Shown here piece by piece: positions 61,923-64,000 of a stretch of 64,000 nt of DNA. Location: the NCBI GenBank assembly GCA_024663395.1, contig JANFAH010000005.1, positions 620,001 to 684,000 on the forward strand, written 5' to 3'. Under the pieces are notes generated by a model, which saw nothing but the letters and a program-made list of their open reading frames with translations, ran no database searches and was not told where the DNA came from. This DNA is from Pisolithus tinctorius (Eukaryota > Basidiomycota > Agaricomycetes > Boletales > Pisolithaceae). The position numbers and the translations under genes were made by a program. Every line of letters starts with the position of its first letter. The stretch's first letter is position 1.

Positions 61923-63057
61923 TTATGCTGCAAGCTTATAATGTGACTCGTCAATCGTGGAAAAAGCCAGACCGTCATCCGAAAGCTTGTCCAGAGCATC
62001 ACTAACATGAACCATACACTGAGTTTGTATCACACACAGGATTAACATAACCCACCTTATCGAGACAGCATCGCCGCCGACCGCTCGGGCAATTGCACTT
62101 ACATGAACACCCACATCACTAGGAGGCTGGCTTTGCATGAAGGCAATGATGGCGCGATGTAATTTTGGCAGATGCGCATACTGCTCGCTATCGACATTCT
62201 GGAGCGGCTGCGCGGAGTAAGCTGAGGAAGTTTTCAGCCCAGCCTCTTGGGGACTTTGACCAGGGCGCGGGGGCTACAAGAATCAATCCTAGGTTAATGC
62301 TTGTGTACGAAGTAACGCACCAGCCCCCTCTCCCAGATCAGGGTGACGGTCATAGCTTCAAGGATATGGAAGTAAACCTCAGTCGGCGAGGCCACCGGGC
62401 GTATAAACGTTGCGTTGATGTATTTTTTGTTGCCGAACATCTTCAGGCTGCCCAAAACGCGGACATATGCTCCCTCTCTGTGAGAGTTGGATGTAAGTGG
62501 TACGTGACGACGCGTGATAAAGCAACCTTACACTATGCCAAGTTTCTCGGATTCATCTTCGACCGACGAATCTTTCCAGCGCCGTGCTTCTATGTGCCCT
62601 GACCCGTCATCGAGAATGTACTGGCTGTTAGTCGCCTGTGCTTGTACTGAAACGATATGTGCAACGATTGTGACCTTGCAAAGCCCATTAATTAAAGAGA
62701 TCGAACATTTGAGTGATAACTGTGCCCTTACTTGACCAATTTCCGTGTCATCTAACATCCAGTCAGCGTCGGCATGCGCTTGATGCGCGTTCAGGAGTTG
62801 GTGGATTGTCATCGGACGTAGAGAGTGTGATGTTTCGCTTTTCTACGCATCGCGGTCACTCAGTGAACGCACGCAAGACGGTGTTGAGGTGACGAACACG
62901 ACCGAAACCACCTGGGCTGTTGGCGCCGCCGTAGGGTGACCCTGCTACGTAGCCGCCACTCCCACCTCCGCCGTAATAATCGTTATCTATCCAAACGGGT
63001 GTCAGTCGGATTCGCGGAGCCCTGTCCCAAGGGTCTTGCTTACTCACATTGACTCAT
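61923..63057 (-). CDS. RFA2: Replication protein A 32-kDa subunit (RPA2), 268 aa
   Basis: Exons 63057-63048 (10 nt), 62986-62898, 62842-62732, 62674-62532, 62477-62321, 62273-62056 and 62001-61923. N-terminus is Gly/Tyr/Ser-rich (YYGGGGSGGYVAGSPYGG), the phosphorylated tail of RPA2. The OB fold follows: RPMTIHQLLNAHQAHADADW, IVAHIVSVQAQATNSQYILD and DGSGHIEARRW, GAYVRVLGSLKMFGNKKYIN. The C-terminal winged helix is VSAIARAVGGDAVSISDALD and DGLAFSTIDESHYKLA. RPA2 pairs with RPA1 and RPA3 to bind single-stranded DNA in replication and repair. The first coding exon is only MSQ plus one base, so the start depends on the 61-nt first intron. Complete and of normal length. Confidence 0.94.
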
Positions 63058-63256
63058 GGTCAGAAATATTGCTTGTGGTAGAGAAGTTTTCGAGTTCTCC
63101 TGAAGGGGGGAGAACGAAGGCGCGGTGTGTCACGAATTGTCACGTTATAAATTCACGCGTCTCGGACCCAAGTCAAAGCAAGAAACTATAACATTGCATG
63201 ATTGTACAGATTGAGAGGGGTTGATAGTATATTCAAACCGCTGCGTGGTTCCCACC

Positions 63257-64000
63257 CTAGGACTGCGAATGTGTATTGTGAAGCTTAGCCATCCCTTTAG
63301 CAACTCCCTCCAGCACCTTCTTCCGAGAGTCCATCACGTTCCTCACTACGTTCAGGACGAAGTCATGATCAATCTACCAAGAAAAATACCGATCAGAAGT
63401 TGTCACATTGGGAAGGGACCAACTTACCTGACCGACGGCGACGCACGCACATGCTTCCGCAAGAGTGCTCCGGCGGTCACCTGTATTCTCTGCCTCTGCC
63501 AACTTGAGCAGCTCAAACGACATATCCTTCATTATGGAATTCGCTTTTTGCCGGATGTCCTTGATCATGCACACAAGCTATCACATGTGTGCCTCAGAAT
63601 CAAGCTTGGAAGACGAGACATAGTACACTGACATTGCCAAGTTTGTGGATCTTTACGACAGAGGGTGTCTTGAAGCGTAGGGTTTCAACGGCCAGTAGAA
63701 TGTATGCCTGGCGGGTTGGGTTCAGCACAGAAGAATTCCCTCAGAGAAGAACCAGTAACCTCTTGAGTGATGGTAGCAATGTGCAGCAATTGTGAAATTG
63801 AACACTTGCTCTCCAGCAGCCGCTTAAACTGAGAGTACATATCTAAAGAAGAGGTTAACAACGACGTGTGGACAAGAGGGAAGCTTACCCTCAAAGAACT
63901 TAACGACCAACTCAGGCACCGGTTTAATCGGTGGAGCTTCCTCGTCCTTTTTTGAGTTTCCGTTCACGCTCAAAGCCTTGAGGTCAACGCCCCTCAACGG
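63257..64000 (-). CDS. Helical protein of unknown family, 5' end cut by the window
   Basis: Exons 64000-63889 (open at the window edge), 63842-63760, 63707-63633, 63577-63428 and 63373-63257. The visible 178 residues are mostly helical and charged: PELVVKFFEDMYSQFKRLLE, SISQLLHIATITQE, AYILLAVETLRFKTPSVVKI, MIKDIRQKANSIMKDMSFEL, EACACVAVGQIDHDFVLNVV. No membrane segment and no catalytic motif. I do not recognise the family; a subunit of a larger complex or a vesicle-tethering type helical-repeat protein are guesses. All four introns close in phase and the stop is TAG at 63257-63259. The start lies beyond the window. Confidence 0.7.

Overview
The window reads as nuclear DNA of a filamentous basidiomycete, most likely an Agaricomycete. 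Genes are dense and split by about 140 introns, almost all 45-65 nt long with GT...AG ends. Two lineage-typical families support this: a Cys-rich single-pass surface glycoprotein (9546-10877) and an A-T-C-T-C-T-C siderophore synthetase (41116-49099). I found no rRNA, tRNA, CRISPR array or intact transposon. Gene models were spliced by hand; nearly all close to a whole number of codons from ATG to stop, and I checked each exon total for this.

Layout. 1-2.7 kb: a mitochondrial SAP-domain protein (cut by the window edge) and a conserved fungal gene of unknown function with a 9-nt exon. 2.7-10.9 kb: two tandem mitochondrial-type adenylate kinases with identical intron positions, some weak small ORFs, and two secreted or surface proteins. 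10.9-15.1 kb: gene-poor DNA holding a relic of a repeat. 15.1-30.4 kb: housekeeping genes: COQ11-like dehydrogenase, RlpA/expansin-like secreted protein, SCAMP, PAB1, a SAM methyltransferase, SPT8 and SRP54 (start codons only 53 bp apart, head to head), and a small membrane protein. 30.7-33.2 kb: no gene seen. 33.2-41.1 kb: a histidine acid phosphatase, SPT6 and a RibD-like deaminase. 41.1-52.1 kb: a siderophore locus, an NRPS and an ornithine N5-monooxygenase transcribed divergently from about 1 kb of shared promoter with an iron-type GATA site. 52.4-64 kb: RLP24, ATG2, a diverged second RPA2-like gene, RPA2 itself, and the 3' part of an unrecognised helical protein.

How the genes work together. 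The monooxygenase makes N5-hydroxyornithine and the NRPS would couple three acylated units into a hydroxamate iron chelator; the acyltransferase and the exporter or uptake genes are not in the window. PAB1, SRP54, RLP24, SPT6, SPT8, ATG2 and RPA2 are core cell functions with no obvious link to one another.

Most notable observations. (1) The RPA2-like tandem paralogue lies in a tract of about 1,020 bp in which I find no CG dinucleotide, although its reading frame and introns are intact. (2) Five introns start with GC instead of GT, a high share of about 140. (3) The adenylate kinase pair has diverged at the P-loop and in one splice site. (4) The siderophore promoter carries an exact ATCAGATAA element.
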